From the NCBI GenBank assembly GCA_032358255.1, contig JAULBX010028493.1, positions 62,001 through 126,000 of the forward strand: DNA of 64,000 nucleotides, read 5' to 3'. Positions 22,901 through 35,121 of this stretch are shown here, one piece after another; position 1 is the first letter of the stretch, and each line of letters starts with the position of its first letter. The notes beneath the pieces were generated by a model that made no database searches, was not told the DNA's origin, and saw nothing but the letters and a program-made list of their open reading frames with translations. The translations under genes and the position numbers were made by a program. This DNA comes from Heterotrichella gracilis (lineage: Eukaryota > Sar > Xanthophyceae > Tribonematales > Xanthonemataceae).

Positions 22901-23877
22901 GGAGGTAACAATTTAGGTTAGGGTTGTGGTCATTATAGAGATTTTGACTCTGATAGAGCCAATATTAGTACCAGCATGATTGCTGCGCACAACCCTGGAA
23001 CCAAACTGCAATCATTATATAATTCCAGGAAAATGGCTGGGAGTCTAGTTGGGCTCTTTCATTCAGAATTTTTGTAGCATATGTTTGACAGCGGCACATC
23101 TTAAACCTAAACCCTGTGTACCACCTATCTTGCTCCTGTTTGCTTGGTAGTTCAATCGTCGATGTGCGCTCTCAGCTTCTCCTACAAAGCTGCGGCCATC
23201 GACATGGCCATGCACCCCCTCTCTCCCACCCCACTCACACCTTGTCCGCCTTGCATGCATGATCGCAAACCTAAACCTTCAGCCCTGCGCCTACCTGACC
23301 ACACATGCAGCCATTTGCAAGCCCTGAACAGCGCCCGGCGGCACGCGCAGGTACCTGCAGCAGTACGACAGGCAGGACATGAGCAAATATTTGCTGCTAG
23401 TGACTGACCAAGCAGACTCAGCCGGCTCGCCGACTGCCCAAGGCATCCTGGGCAATCTGTACCTCCTGAACGTGTATCTGCGGGTGAGGCTTGGGGCCCT
23501 GGACGGTTTAGGGTGGTGTAGGTGCTTGTGGGTTGTGGTGCGCTTATACCCCCCTGAGCATGTAAGTAGGGGTTGTCTAACCTGAAACGCCTTGGGATGC
23601 TTGCTTGGGCGAAGAGGCGCGCCTGTGCAGCGCATAGGGAGTGCAGTCAATCCACGACCTGCTGTCGTTGGTGGCAGCAGATTGGGGACGCATGCATGCC
23701 CACTACCTACAAATCCTGCTATCGCCTTGCAAGAAATGATGACGTGACATGCAGTTCGTGGAAGTTGGAAGCTTGTCTCCTCGCCATCTCACTGTGCCTT
23801 TCCTGCCACAGATTGAACCCAAGACGCGCAAGGTCACCATAGCACCTGTGCAGCGCTGCAGCGACATAAAGTATTGA
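19908..23877 (+). CDS. Pepsin-type (A1 family) aspartic protease, 9 exons found, 5' end unresolved
   Basis: Exons 19908-20031, 20264-20387, 20806-20986, 21443-21639, 21902-22147, 22410-22559, 22771-22904, 23351-23483 and 23812-23877, about 450 residues. First catalytic motif: QYTMKINMGTPPQQF then VLDSGSG (DSGS instead of the commoner DTGS). Second: HPVILDTGTTGIGLP. A Cys-rich loop (CKTICGAKSDC...CYCSS) and late strands (FPTLHIQIGGASL, GILGNLYLLNVYLR) are typical of the fold. The enzyme cleaves proteins at acidic pH, usually in a vacuole, lysosome or secreted. The first exon has two bases spare at its 5' end, so at least one more exon, probably with the signal peptide, lies upstream. A further small exon near 22683 (PLFYPSRY) is possible but would need a non-canonical donor. 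Confidence 0.85.
22155..22315. repeat. Degenerate tandem repeat with telomere-type motif
   Basis: About three copies of a unit of roughly 65-70 bp whose conserved core is CTGCAA(C/A)C(A/T)..CTAGCAGTA, preceded by TGACCTGA-like words. The first copy contains TTTAGGGTTTAGGG at 22187-22200, later copies decayed forms. In the intron after the sixth exon listed for the aspartic protease gene. Confidence 0.7.
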
Positions 23878-25157
23878 CCGTAATGCTCCAGTCGCCAAGG
23901 CTGATGGCCAATCAGGCGCAAGGGCCCTGGGGGTGCATACAACCTTACAATATGGGAGAATGAGAGTTCGCACATTGAGTGAGTGGCCTCACACCTTCCT
24001 GTCGCTGCTGCCAGCATACCAAGGGTGCGTCTTCGATTGGCCATCGTGATGGGGCGCTGATAAGGGCGGGTGGTGGTGTGAACACAATGCTGGGACACCT
24101 GAGTGCAGGACAGACTGCCATAGAACAACAGCCGTGGGACAAGGCGTGAGCACTATGCTCGCCCATCAAGAGTAGAACAAGCAAAGAGCAATTGGATTGC
24201 TAGCAGAGAATTTTTTCCGTCATGTAGCATGGGACATGTATGCTACTGGCACATTGCTATGGGTTGGCTGGGTGACGGGGTACTTATCTTGCACGTAACA
24301 TTATTTTTTGGAGACAAGTGCTGAATGCTTTTGAAGCAGGAGAGGAGGGCAAATTTTTAGGTGCTATCTGATAGCATCGTGTGTATTGTCTGTGGTCAGG
24401 AAGGTTGCTCGTCTTGCCCTTTCCAAATGCCGCATTCAGTTTGCAAGTGATTCAACTCAACGAGGTAGGTCTGCTTTGCTAAGGATTGGAGCTAGCTGTT
24501 GTGTTCAGCTACATGTCGCTTTGAGAGGCTTTTCAACAACTAGTTAGCACGGCATTGGGTAATGTTAATGCCACAGTGACTGCCAAGCCAGCCATTGTGG
24601 TCCAATGCCCTGGTGTGGGCCCTCTTCGTTCCACAGCGCGGCTCCCTACCTCCATGGTGCATGTTGCCTTTTTCCCCTTGATAATATTCTCTAGGAGCCT
24701 GGTAGGCAGATAAGTCAAAGCATGGAACCTACTACTAGACTAGGCTTAGCCAAAGCATAAATTATCTACCATAGAAAAGTGAGATACATGTACCGCAATA
24801 ATACCGTGGCGATTGCCTTAATGGTACGCTGAAGGTACGCTGCAGCTCACCAGATTACTGGCGTGAGAGCTAACATCATGATGGCATGCATTGCAGTGCA
24901 CTCTCAATTGGAACTTTCTCCGGTGTAAGTTATCCGTAGGTGTCCACCCTCAGCAAGCAAAGCTGTCAAGCAATTTACACTGCAAGTCAACCCAGCTCAG
25001 AATCCAGCTCAAGCTACGAAACCCTGGCTATTTGCTACAAAGCTTATATTGCTAATATACCAGGTCCACCTTATAACATGCGGCCGCTGCCAGTCTAGAG
25101 TCTACCCTACTAGCTGTGTTTGCCCCACCAGCCAAGCCAGGCCCTGCTCCACCCAGG
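23878..25157. other. Convergent intergenic region
   Basis: 3' ends of the aspartic protease (+) and the reductase-like gene (-). The last part (24700-25060) is AT-richer. Only short ORFs without support. Confidence 0.5.
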
Positions 25158-28057
25158 TCAGCCCAACATCCAGCCCCACCCCCAGGTAGAACATCCACTC
25201 CCGTACTCCCCTTTCCCCCACGCCATCCACCATGCCCAGCGCTTGAGCCCCGCAATGGTGTCATCCAGGCTCTGCTCTAGGGGGATGAACTCCAGGCCCA
25301 GCTCACTGCGCGCCCTCTCGCAGCTCACAATGGCAAGCAGGGGGGGGGACGGGGTGGGACATTGGAGATAGTCAAATCAATGGAATTTAAGATACTATAA
25401 TACTTCTTAGCAGACTGCGTGATGTGATCATAAATTAATACAAATGATTGCAAATGGAATATAAATGATGATATAGTTTTAAAATATTAAAAATAATGAT
25501 TGCAGCGTGGGCCTGAATAGGCAAACGCCGCTTTGTGCGTTCCCTATCTTTCTATCTTCTAGGCAAGCAAAAACCAGGACACTCCTGCCCACTACCGTAT
25601 TCCTTCTGCCATCCATTACCTTGTTGAAGGAGGCTTGCATCCATTGCAGCGTGACCTTCCCTGTCAGGCGGCTGGCCAGGTAGGTGAGCCAATAGGGGCA
25701 GGGGCGGTAGGGTACCCTTTTAAGCAGAGGGTGGCGGTGGCGGATGGTGCAGGCCACCTGTGTGAGCGTACACGACCGCTCCACTGACATGGCCTGCTGA
25801 AGCACATGCATGCGCATGAGGGGCGAGGAAGGTGATTGCGCAGCCACCCGCGCCCTGTGCGCAATGGTACATGATAGAGCTTGGAATACTATCCAAAGCC
25901 AGGCCCCACTGTAAAGGATTGCACTCTGCCATGGGGTCACTTGCTGCAGACAGCCGCTGGCACCCACCTGCCGTGTGCCTCTGGTTTCAGCGCCAGCTGG
26001 TGCGCAGCTGCCGCGTCAGACACATCCACAAACCACTGGCCCATGGGCGGCACAAATGGGTAGCCAAAGCCCTGGAGCAAGTCCACGATAATTTGAAGAG
26101 ATGCCTGGCCGGGGGCAGCAGTGATGTACAACCCTCCAGGGATCTCAGGGATTGCTCAGGGTGCCCTCCAGGGGTCAAATTGCTAGTCACGGCAACCCTG
26201 GAATATATGTAGGGACCTGACTTCCAACCCAGGGGTGTGACCCTGAGCACTTTGGGGGCAATATCAGGGTAGCCCTGAAATCCAAGGCCTTTCCCCGACC
26301 CCATCTCAGGGTGGAAATGCCTGCCTTCTCAAAATGCTTAGAGACTTAATGCTAGACAGCTTTCCTTAAGCGAAAACAGCGATAGGAGAAACCTATATTT
26401 TGATTTTTTTCTGGGGGGACACCCCCCAGAACCCCCCATGTAAGGAAAATATAAACCTGTTTTCCCCTCCCCTGAGATGACAAAATCACCCAGGGATGCA
26501 CTGGATTATCCAGCGAAAAACGGAAAACTCCCAGGGGAGGGACCCTGGGAAATTTGGGACATCGCTCAGGGGAAACCTCCGGTTTAAGGGACCCCCTGTA
26601 CAACACTGCGGGGCAGGGCGCCAAGGGAGGGCCCAGGATGATCCCCGGGTTAATTGTAACCAGGCTCCAGTGGGACTGTTGTGAGGCAATTGCCCAGGCT
26701 TTCCACTCAGACAGGGTCTTAACCCTGCACATGCGAATGCGCACTAGGCAATACTTTGTTGACTGGCATGAACAAGAAATGCACAACGGTGTCAGGACAG
26801 CGTGAAACCTCTGCCATTTCATAAATAATGATATTACAATTGTGCATAAAATAGACGCACTTGCGTTGAAGGACAAGACCCGGTACCATGAGATTGGCCA
26901 GGTGGCAGGATGCAATGCAGCTATGGGCAAGGGAAAACAATTCTGCTGCCAGTGCCACTCGGTCGGACCCCACAATGGCACTAACAGGAGTACCAAGGAC
27001 ACCTCCAAAGAACAAAACCCAAAACCTTCAGAGGGTTTAGCAGGGCAGCATGGGGGCCCTTCCGACTGAGAATCTGAAACTGATGTAAAGGCTTGCAATA
27101 ATTTAACCAGTTGCAGTCAGTGCCAAGCCTGCCACTATGTTGTGCGCACATGTGCCTGCGCTGCCTGTTTGGAAGCACTCTTGCCTGCACGCACATGAAG
27201 TAAGGCTCGTCTTTTGACAGCAGGGTCATGTTCGAGTCCCTCTCGCTGTACACGTGGCCATCCCCCCGCTCATGGTTGTCACCCAGCACAGCAGCAATGG
27301 AAGAGGTCATCACCACGCGCCTCATGCTGGAGGTGGCGTTCACAGAGCGTAGCACATTCTCTATACCTGCACAGCCACACATTGTGTTGGGATGGCCTTG
27401 GATCAGTGTATTGTGATGATTATGTTCACACCTATACCCTACCTCAGCCCATGCGTCCAGTTGCTGGAACCCTTGTCATGGTCCCACAAGCTATGCGCGT
27501 GCGTGGCAGCCATCAACAGACCAGACACAAGTGAGGCGTAACAATGCAGATATATATTTACAGTCACATGTGTGCCCCAGGCTGGATGCATCCATCGACA
27601 GTGCCCGCACACAATGCACTGTACACATGCTGCCACGCATTGGGAATTTCTGGTCCAAGCGTGGCGGCATGCAGCCACATGTCGACTTGCCTTTCAAGGC
27701 TGGAGTGACCACTGTGTCAACCCCTCCCTCAACCCTTGAGGAAGTCACTACTGCAGCTGTGTAGATGACAGCCTCACACCCCTTCATGGCATCAGCAAAG
27801 CTGCCCTCAACCAGCAGGTCTCCATGGAAGAGGCGCAGTTTGAAGCCAGGCAATCTTCTTAGGGCCTCCAGTGCTTGGATGTTGTCATCAGGCATATATG
27901 TTCCATGCACTGTGTAGCCAGCAGCCATTAGTCGTGCTGCAATGTGGCTGGCAAGGAACCCTGCCCCTCCAGTGACACAGACCCTGTAGTCCTTGGCGCC
28001 ATCCCTGGGCCTCTCCTCTGGCATGAGAGGCTTTCGCTGCAAGTAGTCTCCAGGCAT
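25158..28057 (-). CDS. Cinnamoyl-CoA/dihydroflavonol reductase-like NAD(P)-dependent oxidoreductase (extended SDR), 6 exons
   Basis: Exons 28057-27691, 27366-27195, 26724-26607, 26104-25964, 25796-25620 and about 25323-25158; about 380 residues. CVTGGAGFLASHIAARLMAAG is the Rossmann NAD(P) motif, LFHGDLL and VIYTAAVV follow, MTSSIAAV carries the catalytic Ser, and the exon 2/3 junction creates YFMVK, the YxxxK active site. Later hallmarks are SEWKAWAIA, INPGIILGPPLA, QWFVDVSDAAAAHQLAL and ARSELGLEFIPLEQSLDDT. The first intron uses a GC donor (AAAG|GCAAGT). The join between exons 5 and 6 does not close in phase with the sites I can see, so a small exon or another acceptor is missing. The family reduces aldehydes, ketones or CoA thioesters; in algae without lignin the substrate is unknown. 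The tail after the domain is Trp/Gly-rich. Confidence 0.85.
26105..26606. repeat. Intron with duplicated block and G/C-rich hairpin
   Basis: Intron 3 of the reductase-like gene. Two blocks resemble each other: from 26233 (CCCAGGGGTGTGACCCTGAG) and from 26529 (CCCAGGGGAGGGACCCTGGG), both followed by a TTTGGG(G/A) and a TCAGGG word. Between them GGGGGGACACCCCCC at 26413-26427 forms a six-pair hairpin. The whole stretch is full of CCAGGG/CCCTGG words. Confidence 0.55.
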
Positions 28058-30463
28058 GATACATATACTCGTCAGCAGCTGGCAGCAATGCTTTGGTGGT
28101 GACTCTGGGATAGGTACCCCATTTCCTATCACTTGGTGGACTCGAGTGCCTTCAGAATTGCAATGAGTCACGCTTTCAAGCCTTAAACCATTATGGTACT
28201 CAGTGACACTCTGCTCATCGTCAAAGTGTGCGCACTGCCTGTAGCAGTTGGTGTGTACAACTCAGTTGTTAGCGGCCAGCTGTTGCAAAAGTTGGCTCTT
28301 GCTTTCAAGTGTTCAACGTGTGACTGGTGTGTACAGGCGCTTTCCGAAAGCTTGCTATGGCAAAGTATTATATATGCGGTCTAGCAACTTGTTTCGGAAC
28401 GCATTGAACTTGTACGTAACAAGTGCGGTCGTGTTACGCGCCCCTGGCTCTTTCCAACAACGTCAAACACCATGTGACCTGCATTCCCTTTTATTTCGAA
28501 TATCGGAATTCACTGGGTCACCAAATGTGTTTCCTGGGAAAACACTGGGAATTCAACCAGCCTAGCCTTTTTGAAGGAAACTCAAGAGTTGGTAGACCGA
28601 AAGGAAAGGGGAACAAGATCATAAAGGCCACGTCATGTGTAACATACCTGCCCATGCATGCACTAGGTTAAGTTCGGATCGCAGGCTTATTAGAAGCATT
28701 GCCTTGTCAGAAATCGCCAGGACACATACCAGGAATGGGGCCTCTCACAGCAGGCTTCATTATCGGTGCCACAGCCTTCTTATGGCTCCCATTGCAACAG
28801 ATACGGCCGTGTATGATCGATGCTGTGAGCAGTGCCACACGATGATTCTGCATGTGACAGCCACTCCTGGCTTGCTTGCGGTCTGGAAGAAGAGCACAAT
28901 GCAGTACTAATGAGGCCGTGGCAAAGCTCAGCTTTGACAGAAATTCAATCACTGTGACACCAGGTCTTACAGGTCATTCTGGGGGCTTATCATGGGCCGG
29001 CCCGCTGGCCAACACATGCCATCAGATGCAATGCAAAAGGATACCCTTTGTGACGCGGCCAACTATAGGATTTGTACGTCTTAAGAGCCATAATATTGCA
29101 GGGCAAGGAGTGAGCCTCAGGCTACCCAAGTGGCTAAGTTTAATGGCAGTCAAGTGTGACAACAGCCAGCATGATGCATGGCAGATGATCTCCCCATACC
29201 AATCACCGCAAGTTGCAGTGGCCCATCGTGTAGTACAACAGCTCCGCGCTCCAAGAAGGGTGCGCCCGCATGCGTAAAGCATGATTGCCTGATTTTTATT
29301 GTTCACTCATTACCAATCACTTGAGTGGCCTGTCAAAGGAGTCAGACTGCAGGTCACTTGGAAATGGTGAGTGCTTGCCTCAAGGCAACAGCAACTACGC
29401 AACAATTTATAACCTGTAAGATAAGCTATACTGGCAATCACAGCTCTTGATTCTGACAGAGTCTTGCACCCACTGCACTTTGCATCCCGGGCAAACCTTC
29501 CACAGTCTCCACACGATACCTGGCCAGTCTCAATCCCTCAGCAACCCAAATCAATCTGTTCCCAGGTGTGTGTTTTGTATCACACGTGAAGGCTTCAATA
29601 CATCATTGGTGACTTTATAGGGTAGGTTGTACCTCTCTGAAATTACAGAACACACAAAATGCAGCCACAAAATATACCCACTTGAATAAATAAACGAAAG
29701 GTGGCCTATTTTTCAAAAATCGCCCTGCTTTTGCAGGTTGTACTAAAGAGCCTTGCTTGTTGGCGTCTCTTGCCACTTCGTCAGGTCAACACGTTTGCTG
29801 ATCCTTCCAGCGCCTATTGTGTGTCAGCATCGCGTGCAGGCTGTTAGGTGTACTACTTACGAGGCAATCCTTGTACTGTTGCCGGTTGGGAGACTTTGCA
29901 CTTCGCGTGTGCATAGTGGCTGAAACAGCTTTGCGCGCCATAGAAAACGGCTAAGAACGCTCAGGGTGGAAAGGCAGGGAGCTCCAAGGTTGGTTACTAC
30001 CTTTGGTTTGTGTTGGTCCATATGCATGCATGTGCATACCCGTGGCACAGTCTGGGCCCACAGGTTTAGCAGGGGGCCAATGTTGGTAACTGTTAATTAC
30101 CAGGGCGTTTAAATTGCAGCGCACTTATCTTCTACAGCATATTTCCATACCCTTCTGTTGATTTAAGCATGGGTATTTTGCTGGCGCTAGTCTGTGTGGT
30201 CACCGCTGGTGGGTGTTTTTTTCCGAGGATTCCAAGCACCACAGTTCAAAGCCCGAGGGTAGACCAGCTGATTTATTTTGTAAACTGGTTTACCATGCCG
30301 CGCACTTTGGCAGACAGGTTCAAGACGAGACCCCAACACTAACCTCAAGATATTGATAATGCACACTTATTTGGCGTGTGCGATGGCGGGCTTGCATGCT
30401 GACCGCATACTTGCTTAGCTTCAATACATGGGATGCAGGCGTGTTTAAATCTGCTCAGCAAGG
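28058..30463. other. 2.4-kb gap, one possible exon, otherwise nothing
   Basis: Divergent promoters for the reductase-like gene (-) and SDHAF2 (+). On the minus strand about 28896-28733 is open between a CTTCCAG acceptor-like and a G|GTATGT donor-like site and translates partly as VALLTASIIHG and KKAVAPIMKPAVRGPIPG; it may be an exon of an unrecognised gene. The rest holds no supported feature. Confidence 0.35.
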
Positions 30464-32079
30464 ATGACGAGCGCACTGCTCTCCCGGGCTGGCAGTGGTG
30501 CAAGCAGAAGGCTACTCACATGCCTGGCGCCAACCGCCATGTGCCAGCCCATGATACAGCGGATGGCCCCAAGCGCCCAACCCTGTGCTGAACATGCCTC
30601 CACCAGTGCATCAGGCGGGGTCAACCTGTACCACTGGGGCCAATCACGTGGCTTTGCAGCGGGAGTTGCACCTGCAGGTGCCCAGCAACAGGACGCCATC
30701 AGGAAATCGGTGCGGTCTAGGGTTTGTGTGGGGGTCAGAGTGAAGAGAAGCTAAAATTTCAAACAGTGCACCATTTTGAACTTTTTGCGGGTAGCATTCG
30801 AGGGTGTACGGTGCATGGTTTAGCAAATCTCAACAGGAAATCGGTGCGGGTCACGGTGTTTTCCTCGTGTATCCTCGTGCATGATGCCTGGCATCTGCAC
30901 TAGCACACACAGCATCAGAATAAGAGCGGGTGGTCCACGATTGTACAAATTTGGCTGTACTGCCAGAACGCACTAATTATAGGGTGTCTGCATGGTTGTT
31001 GCCAATGTAAGATGCACAGCACGTTGTTATGTTGGCTGGCATGCATGCACAACCTTGTGAACAATTTCTTGGGCAGTTTGCTGAATGCCCTGCCCCGTTT
31101 TTGTACTTGCAGAGGTTGTCTCGCCTGCTGTACCGGAGCAAGCAGCGTGGGTTTTTGGAGCTGGACTTACTGGTGGTAAGTTGCTTGTTTGTTTAAATGC
31201 ATTGCATACACAGCGAGACTAACAGTCAACTTTGCATAAGGGGCCACAAGCAGTATCCTCTGTTGATACCAGTTGTTGACCTTGATCAAGTTGGCGGTTT
31301 GCAATCCTCTTAGATTTGGTCAGTCGACGTTGAGTTGGGCATCCTTTGGATGCACAACCGTCACGTGCATCGCGTAGTCGATTGCATCAGAAATTGGCAA
31401 CAGCGGCAAGGTGACATGCGGATGAAATGGGCGACGCTGGAGCCCTGCTAGAAAGCCAGGCATTGGCATGCCATTCATTGTGCTGGAAATCCATTGATCT
31501 AAAGTTTTAAAAGTTTGTAAGAATAAAGCAGAATGTGCATTGCCCATTGTCCCCATTTTATGCGGCATGCACAAAACCACCATGCAACGCTTCCTGCTGC
31601 CATTACTAATCCACCTGGCATTCTGCATGCGTGTACATGGCACAATACACAAGCAGAGTGCTTTTTTTGTCAAGCCCTGCCCGCCGGGCCAGTGTGTACT
31701 GGAGAACTTCCCTTACGCTTGTAAATATATAAATTTAAAATCTCCAACTAATGGAACGCTTTGGCATTGCATTTCTTCTTTATCTTTCCCAATCGCATTT
31801 GCTGGCTCGCAGGGTCTATGGGCTCAGGAGAACCTCCCCAAACTGGACGACGTCCACCTGGCGGCCTTTGAGATAGTGCTGGATGAGGAGAACCCAGACC
31901 TGTTCAAGTGGCTGACTGGGCAGATTGCTGCCCCTGAGTACATGGCCGCCAACCCCGCCTTCAGGAAGCTTCAGGGTGCTGTTGCGGCGCAGCTGGCAAA
32001 CCACAGCAGCATCAGCTCGCGGGAGGGCAAGGAGTGGGTGCGGGGGTATGATGATGGGCGACCGCAGGCGCCAGCGTAG
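30464..32079 (+). CDS. SDHAF2: Succinate dehydrogenase assembly factor 2 (SDHAF2/SdhE family), 3 exons
   Basis: Exons 30464-30709, 31113-31175 and 31813-32079, all phase 0, give 191 residues. The first exon is an Arg/Ser/Ala-rich presequence of mitochondrial type (MTSALLSRAGSGASRRLLT). The domain begins RLSRLLYRSKQRGFLELDL, holding the RGxxE motif needed for covalent FAD attachment, followed by LWAQENLPKLDDVHLAAFE, NPDLFKWLTGQ and the helix-loop tail. In bacteria, yeast and plants this protein is required to flavinylate the SDH flavoprotein subunit in the matrix. All exon joins restore the family alignment. It is followed in tandem by an mTERF gene. The C-terminal extension after the domain (about 30 residues, ending GRPQAPA) is longer than in bacterial SdhE. 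Confidence 0.94.
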
Positions 32080-32917
32080 ACCGTGGCCATTGATTTTAAA
32101 TTGGTAACCCTCTACAGGACAGATGGTTTGCCAATATTGGGTTCACAGCCCATGTTTGTGTGATCCCGCTTGTTTTTTTATTATGGTTTGGCGTTCGTGT
32201 GCCAGAGGTGCCCATTGCTTACACCTATCTCACTGTAATGTTCAATTGTGCCAATATCATCTGCGTCGGTGCTGTGCACTTACTCACTGCTACTGTTGAA
32301 CACTCGAAGTTACACCCTTTGCACCAGCTGCTGCCAGGGCCTGTGTGCATCCACAATGCTGCACACAGCATCACGGTCCGTTGGTTTGCACAGTATCCGT
32401 AACCCGCACCAAAACCAGTTGTAAATCCCATATGGATCACCGTACGCTGCCCCCGTGAGGAGCTCGTGGTGGTGGGAGATTGGCACATAAGCTGCGATGC
32501 ATGCATGCATGCGTGATTGGTTGCATGCGTGTGCGGTCCACCAATACTGGAATATACAAGGTACAGCGGTGTTCGATACACAGCGCGCAATAATTACCGA
32601 CCGCTTGTTGGTATCAGACAGAAATACCAAAGCGACTTCTGTGACAGGAAGGCATGGGAGTGGAGGCTAGTAGCCTGCTAGCCTACTGTTCCTTGTACTG
32701 TATGTCCTATGCCCAGATATCGTGATAGAAGGCTTTTACTACAGGTGCCTCGAGCCATATCGTTGGCAGGACAAAGCGCACAAACTACGTGTGCCTTGAG
32801 ACCCATTCCCCCAACAGCATCATCCGTGAGCATCATCCTTACGCTATAAGCAGACGCCTGTGTGGCTCACGACAAAGTGTCCACCCAGCCGTAACTCGCT
32901 GGTTGTTCTCCACCGCC
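32080..32917. other. Tandem intergenic spacer
   Basis: Between SDHAF2 and the mTERF gene. Contains a TGCATGCATGCATGC run at 32496-32512. The frame of the mTERF first exon stays open upstream to an ATG at 32789. Confidence 0.5.
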
Positions 32918-34534
32918 ATGCCTGCCACATGGCTGGGCAGCTTGCCGGGGCGATGCATGCTGGCCAGGACACTATGGGGCCCAAGCCCTAACGCCCGCCC
33001 AAGCTCCCGCCCGCAGCAGGCACCCATTAGAGCTGCACTGCCAGCCAACACACCCAGACGTGGCTTCCGGGAAAGGTAAGCTGTCCTGAGGCAGCTTCAT
33101 ACCGTACCTGATAGGTGCAATTTATGCTCTGGTAGTACCTAGACTGCCCAGCTGTACCTGATAGATGCCAATCATGCCCTAATATTGATTGTCCCGTTTT
33201 GCTCCAGGCAAGGCTTGCGGTGGGGAGCGCGCCGCCATGGTCCATCTGTGGGGTGCGCAGTGGCGGTTGGGATCCCCACCACCTTCGGCACACAGCCAGA
33301 TGGGGAGCCACGAGCGAGCACAGCGCAAGGACAATCCCCACCTCCCCAAGGCACAATCAAGGCCAAACACAAAGGGGAGCTCGACCATGTGGAGCAGCTG
33401 CTTGTGCAGGAGCTAGGCATTACAGCGACTGAAGCCCAGAAGCCGCGCAAGAGCCTTAAGTACTCCTACAGCATCTTGAAAGCCAAGGGCTTGCTTCCAG
33501 CCACCATGGACCTGCAGGAGAACGCTCCTGCTGTGCTGGACTACTTGATCAAGGTGGAGGAGTATACACGGGAGGAGGTGGCTGCATGGGTGAAGAAGCA
33601 ACCAGCAGTGCTCCTGCGCACGCCAGACCAGCTTGCGCGGGTGCTTTCAGCGCTGGCCGGAGTGGGCTTGGATCAGCAGCAGCGCGCCCGCATACTGCAG
33701 GCTGACCCTACAATACCAATCAAAGGGGCGGAGGTGGAAGCGATCATCGCGATCCTGCGGCAGGTTGGCGTGAGCGACAAGGGCATCGCCCGCGCCTTCA
33801 AGAGCTGCCCTCAGCTGGCGCGGCGGCCCCCTTCCAATGTCCAGCGCCTCGTGGACTGGCTGCACAAGGACAGGGGGATGAGCGTGGCAGCTGTGGAGCA
33901 TGCGTTTTGCTGCAGCGCCGCCACGCTGTGCGGGATATCGCTGGAGCTTGTCCAGGCCAATGTGGCGGCGCTCTGTGAGCGCTTCCCAGAGTGCCAGCCA
34001 CGGGTGAACGACATCTTGCACCGCTGCCCCGCCTTGTTTGCCCTGCAAGGGGAGACCCTGTGTGGCAAGCTGGACATCTTCCTGCAGCATGGCTGGACAC
34101 GCGAGGAGCTTGTGCAGCTGATGTGCTCGGGGTCGTCCTCAGGCAGCGCCCTGCGGCGCGCACCCGACCGGCTCAAGGAGCGCCTGGGCTTCCTGCACAA
34201 CACCGTTGGCCTACTGCCCTCACAGGTCCTCACCTACATGGTCATCCTGCTCAAGTTCCACATGCCCCGCATGGAGGCTCGGTATCACCTGGTTTCGGAG
34301 CTGGGCCTGGAGGACAACTTCGCCACCAGGCGGAGCGGGCAATCGGCGGATGCCGAGGGCTATACTTTCCGCATGAGCGTGAACCAGCTGTTTCGCGACA
34401 AGGACGACGCGTTCATCGTGCGCGCAGGCATCACGCCCCAGCTGTACGAGGAGTACCTTGACCGCTTCGATGCAAAGGAGGCAGGTGCCACAGTGGAGAA
34501 GCCCAACACAGGCAGTGAGGACAGCAGCACTTAA
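32918..34534 (+). CDS. mTERF-domain protein, organelle gene expression factor, 2 exons
   Basis: Exons 32918-33075 and 33208-34534, joined in phase 2, give 494 residues. The N-terminus is Arg/Pro/Ala-rich without acidic residues, as in plastid or mitochondrial targeting peptides (MPATWLGSLPGRCMLARTL). From residue about 110 on there are repeated mTERF helices with the Leu/Pro pattern: EVAAWVKKQPAVLLRTPD, GIARAFKSCPQLARRPP, NDILHRCPALFALQGETL, WTREELVQLMCSGSS, LGFLHNTVGLLPSQVL. mTERF proteins bind organellar DNA or RNA and act in transcription termination, splicing or ribosome assembly; which one cannot be read from sequence. The start could be 32789 instead, adding 43 residues. Large single second exon, no frameshift. 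Confidence 0.92.
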
Positions 34535-35121
34535 AATCATTGCGTTACCATTTGCACGGTGGATATTGTCAGATGTATGCAGCTGCCTGGGACGCTGGGA
34601 CGTATAACCCAAAATTTTGCTAGGATAGTGTTGGTGTCAATTATATGTGCCACGTTGAACGTTGTTCTTAGCTTTTTCCAGAGTGGCTATGAAACTCAAT
34701 CAACTTTTTTTAATTTCTTTAAAGTTAAGTCGGACCTGCCGGGCCAAGTTTTATGAAGGGCTATTGCTGGGTGTGAGTAATACTATGTAACCCTGGACAC
34801 TGCATCATGCCTGGTTTCTGGTACATGTGTAAGCTGCAGCCTTTGAATAACTCAATTATTGTCTAGTTTAATCTGAGATAACAATGTTGAACAGCAATCA
34901 GATTATAGATTCTACCATAATGACAATAGCACGCCAGGTCCACAACTCTGGATAAAGGCACGCCAGCTCTCGATGTGTAAAAGCATATCGATTGAAGGAA
35001 ACGTGTCATGTGGCAGTCATTGGGCAAGTTGTCTGGATCAGCTCCATTGGCGCACTTTGAAAGCTAAAGCGTCACAGAAAGACGAGCGCGCCCCCTACTT
35101 CCCCCTCCCCCTTGCCCCACA
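34535..35121. other. Convergent intergenic spacer
   Basis: 3' ends of the mTERF gene (+) and deoxyhypusine hydroxylase (-). AT-rich 3' flank; no gene. Confidence 0.55.
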
